A stretch of DNA of 14,372 nt. It comes from HB2-32-21 sp003448675 (GTDB lineage: Bacteria > Pseudomonadota > Gammaproteobacteria > Pseudomonadales > Porticoccaceae). The translations under genes were made by a program, and so were the position numbers. The stretch spans positions 1 to 14,372 of the forward strand of contig JBFHDK010000075.1 in assembly GCA_041584755.1 (NCBI GenBank), read 5' to 3'. The notes under the pieces are model-generated. The model searched no databases. It worked only from the letters and a program-made list of their open reading frames with translations, and had not been told where the DNA came from. Of this stretch, positions 12,473 to 14,372 are shown one piece after another (position 1 is the stretch's first letter; each line of letters opens with the position of its first letter).

Positions 12473-14372
12473 CTACGACCTGGCGGGCGAACCTTCGTCC
12501 GACCCCAAGCGTTGTTCCACCTGGTGCACCAGATAAATGGTTTTAATCAAGGTATCCGGTGTGAGGCTAATGGAATCGATACCCAGCTCCACCAGAAACT
12601 CCACCATATCGGGGTAATCCGAGGGCGCCTGACCACAGAGTCCCGAATGACGTTGGTTGCGCTCGCAGCCCTCCACCGCCATGCGAATCATGGCCTTGAC
12701 GCCGGGGTCGCGTTCGTCGAAATCCTCGGCGAGAATCTCCGAATCCCTATCCACCCCCAGGGTCAGTTGGGTCAGGTCATTGGAGCCAATGGAAAACCCA
12801 TCAAACAGCTCGGCAAAAGCGTCAATTTGAATGACATTATTGGGGATCTCGCACATCACATAAACCCGCAATCCCCTGTCGCCCCGCTTAAGTCCGTAAT
12901 CCGCCATAGCCGCCAACACCCGTTTGGCTTCGTCGATCCGCCGGCAGAAGGGAATCATCACAATAAGGTTGTCTAGGCCCATCTCCTCGCGCACCCGTTT
13001 GATAGCCCGGCATTCCAGTTCAAAGCCCTGGGCATAGGCCGGATGACAATAACGGGAGGCCCCGCGAAAACCGATCATGGGGTTGTCTTCCACCAACTCG
13101 AAGTCGGATCCACCCAGGAGCGCCGCGTATTCATTGCTCTTGAAATCGGACATGCGGACCACGACCGGGCGAGGATAAAAGGCTGCGGCAATCGTGCCAA
13201 CGCCCTCGGACAGCCGTTCAACGAAATAGTCTTCCGGTGTCGAATAAGTATCGGTTAATTCCGCCAGTTGCCGGCGCTCGTCGCTATCGGAAACCCGGTC
13301 CGGGTAAAGCAAGGCCATGGGGTGGGCTCTTATATGCTCCGCAATAATAAACTCCATTCGCGCCAGGCCGACGCCATCACAGGGCAGTTGGGCGGTCTGA
13401 AAAGCCAGATCCGGGTTGCCCAGATTGACCATTATCTGGGTGCGTGTACGGGGCAGGCTTTGAATATCGATCCGCTCCACCGCAAAGGCCTGTTCACCCC
13501 CATACACCAGGCCAACATCACCTTCGGCGCAGGATACCGTCACAACCTCGCCGTCACTCAGGGTTGTCGTGGCGCTGCCAGCACCTACCACCGCGGTCAC
13601 TCCCAGCTCGCGGGCAATAATCGCGGCATGACAGGTACGTCCGCCGGTATCGGTAACAATAGCGGAGGCAAGCCGCATAACCGGCTCCCAGTCCGGAGCA
13701 GTATGATTGGCGACCAGAACATCCCCGTCCTGAAAGTCAGCCAGATCTTCAGCCCCGTGAACAATTCGCACCCGACCACTAGCTACCGATGTGCCCACGG
13801 CGCGGCCCCTGACCAGTACCGTCCGACGCGGCCCCTCCAGCCGATAGTGATCGACATGGGTATCACGGCGCAGGGAAACCACGGTTTCAGGCCGGGCCTG
13901 GAGTAAATACAAATGGCCATCAACACCATCCTTGGCCCATTCCATATCCATGGGCGTGGGATGCCCGGCGCGGCTGGAATAGTGGTTTTCGGTACGAATA
14001 CAGTAGTCTGTCAGGGTCAAGACGTCCTCATCCGACAGACAATACTGGCTCCGCTCACGGGCGCTGGTTTCCAGAAGCCGCGTGCTGTTACCTGAAGGGT
14101 CGTCTCCATAAACCAGCTTTTGACTTTTACTGCCTCGCTTACGCCGCAGTACCGCGCGATAACCCTGCTGGTATGTGGGTTTGTGGACGTAAAATTCATC
14201 CGGCTCGACCGTGCCCTGAACGATGGTTTCACCCAGCCCCCAGGAAGCATTAATGAAGGCCACATCGGGAAATCCGGTTTCGGTATCAATGGAAAACATA
14301 ACTCCACTGGAGGCCAGATCCGAGCGCACCATTTTCATCACCCCGATGGACAGTGAGACGGCAAAGTGATCA
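12473..14372 (-). CDS. ppsA: phosphoenolpyruvate synthase, C-terminal part
   Basis: PpsA converts pyruvate and ATP to phosphoenolpyruvate, AMP and phosphate, for growth on three-carbon compounds and amino acids. About 632 residues are visible; roughly 160 N-terminal residues of the ATP-grasp-like domain lie past the right edge (E. coli 792). Seen, in fragment numbering: DHFAVSLSIG at the edge continuing into KMVRSDLASSGVMF, the swivelling phosphohistidine domain TGGRTCHAAIIARELG with the phosphorylated His at about 248, RMSDFKSNEYAALLGG and NPMIGFRGASRY in the TIM-barrel PEP-binding domain, and GLCGQAPSDYP with the catalytic Cys at about 579. An apparent GTG start at 14341 is internal, because the frame continues to the edge with clear homology. 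All visible catalytic motifs are intact. Whether the usual regulator gene ppsR is near cannot be seen. Confidence 0.97.
   Translation of the reverse strand, partial: DHFAVSLSIGVMKMVRSDLASSGVMFSIDTETGFPDVAFINASWGLGETIVQGTVEPDEFYVHKPTYQQGYRAVLRRKRGSKSQKLVYGDDPSGNSTRLLETSARERSQYCLSDEDVLTLTDYCIRTENHYSSRAGHPTPMDMEWAKDGVDGHLYLLQARPETVVSLRRDTHVDHYRLEGPRRTVLVRGRAVGTSVASGRVRIVHGAEDLADFQDGDVLVANHTAPDWEPVMRLASAIVTDTGGRTCHAAIIARELGVTAVVGAGSATTTLSDGEVVTVSCAEGDVGLVYGGEQAFAVERIDIQSLPRTRTQIMVNLGNPDLAFQTAQLPCDGVGLARMEFIIAEHIRAHPMALLYPDRVSDSDERRQLAELTDTYSTPEDYFVERLSEGVGTIAAAFYPRPVVVRMSDFKSNEYAALLGGSDFELVEDNPMIGFRGASRYCHPAYAQGFELECRAIKRVREEMGLDNLIVMIPFCRRIDEAKRVLAAMADYGLKRGDRGLRVYVMCEIPNNVIQIDAFAELFDGFSIGSNDLTQLTLGVDRDSEILAEDFDERDPGVKAMIRMAVEGCERNQRHSGLCGQAPSDYPDMVEFLVELGIDSISLTPDTLIKTIYLVHQVEQRLGSDEGSPARS

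Noticed and set aside
13268..13906. Plus-strand open frame of 212 codons, with a similar one at 12386-12976
   Set aside because: Both are antisense to ppsA, where the protein sequence is strongly conserved.
14339..14341. GTG as the start of ppsA
   Set aside because: The frame continues to the window edge with clear PpsA homology, so this is an internal valine codon.
1..14372. CRISPR arrays, insertion sequences, prophage genes, tRNA or rRNA
   Set aside because: No regular repeat-spacer pattern, transposase, integrase or cloverleaf-like sequence was seen on either strand.

Overview
The window looks like chromosomal DNA of a Gram-negative gammaproteobacterium. It carries a continuous minus-strand run comEC-exbB-exbD-msbA-lpxK-kdsB, a layout known from Pseudomonas-like and related marine gammaproteobacteria, where envelope biogenesis genes sit next to a competence gene and a MotA/TolQ/ExbB-type proton channel pair. 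The genus cannot be fixed from sequence alone; a marine Cellvibrionales-like organism is an inference. No tRNA, rRNA, CRISPR array, insertion sequence or phage gene was seen.

Region 1 (1-6893, all minus strand): read in transcription order this is comEC (DNA uptake channel), exbB and exbD (proton channel pair), msbA (lipid A flippase), lpxK (lipid A 4'-kinase) and kdsB (CMP-Kdo synthetase, cut by the left edge). Spacing is tight: exbB/exbD and msbA/lpxK each overlap by 4 bases (ATGA), and lpxK/kdsB are 4 bases apart. Lipid A phosphorylation, Kdo activation and export of the lipid A core are therefore probably co-expressed. A perfect 10-bp hairpin covers the last codons of comEC.

Region 2 (6894-8515, plus strand): a small flavodoxin-fold protein, divergent from comEC, is followed 53 bases later by a patatin-like phospholipase. 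A 263-base non-coding gap with two hairpins separates it from the next, convergent group.

Region 3 (8779-11980): a stand-alone HEXXH zinc peptidase resembling the FtsH (M41) protease domain and two tandem short-chain dehydrogenases run on the minus strand, probably as one unit. Divergent from the peptidase is a plus-strand protein that looks like a double hot-dog, thioesterase-like family member. The 108-bp divergent gap contains an operator-like inverted repeat.

Region 4 (11994-14372, minus strand): pterin-4a-carbinolamine dehydratase (phhB type) lies downstream of phosphoenolpyruvate synthase (ppsA), whose N-terminus is off the right edge. Between them are two facing intrinsic terminators. 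One stops ppsA transcripts. The other points the opposite way and can only stop plus-strand RNA that has crossed phhB in antisense.

Most genes belong to well-known families. The less ordinary points are the AAA-less M41-like peptidase and its neighbours, the plus-strand terminator beyond phhB, the comEC 3' hairpin, the enlarged TM1-TM2 loop in MsbA, and two TTG-start genes in a row. I found no strong evidence of a wholly new multi-gene system.
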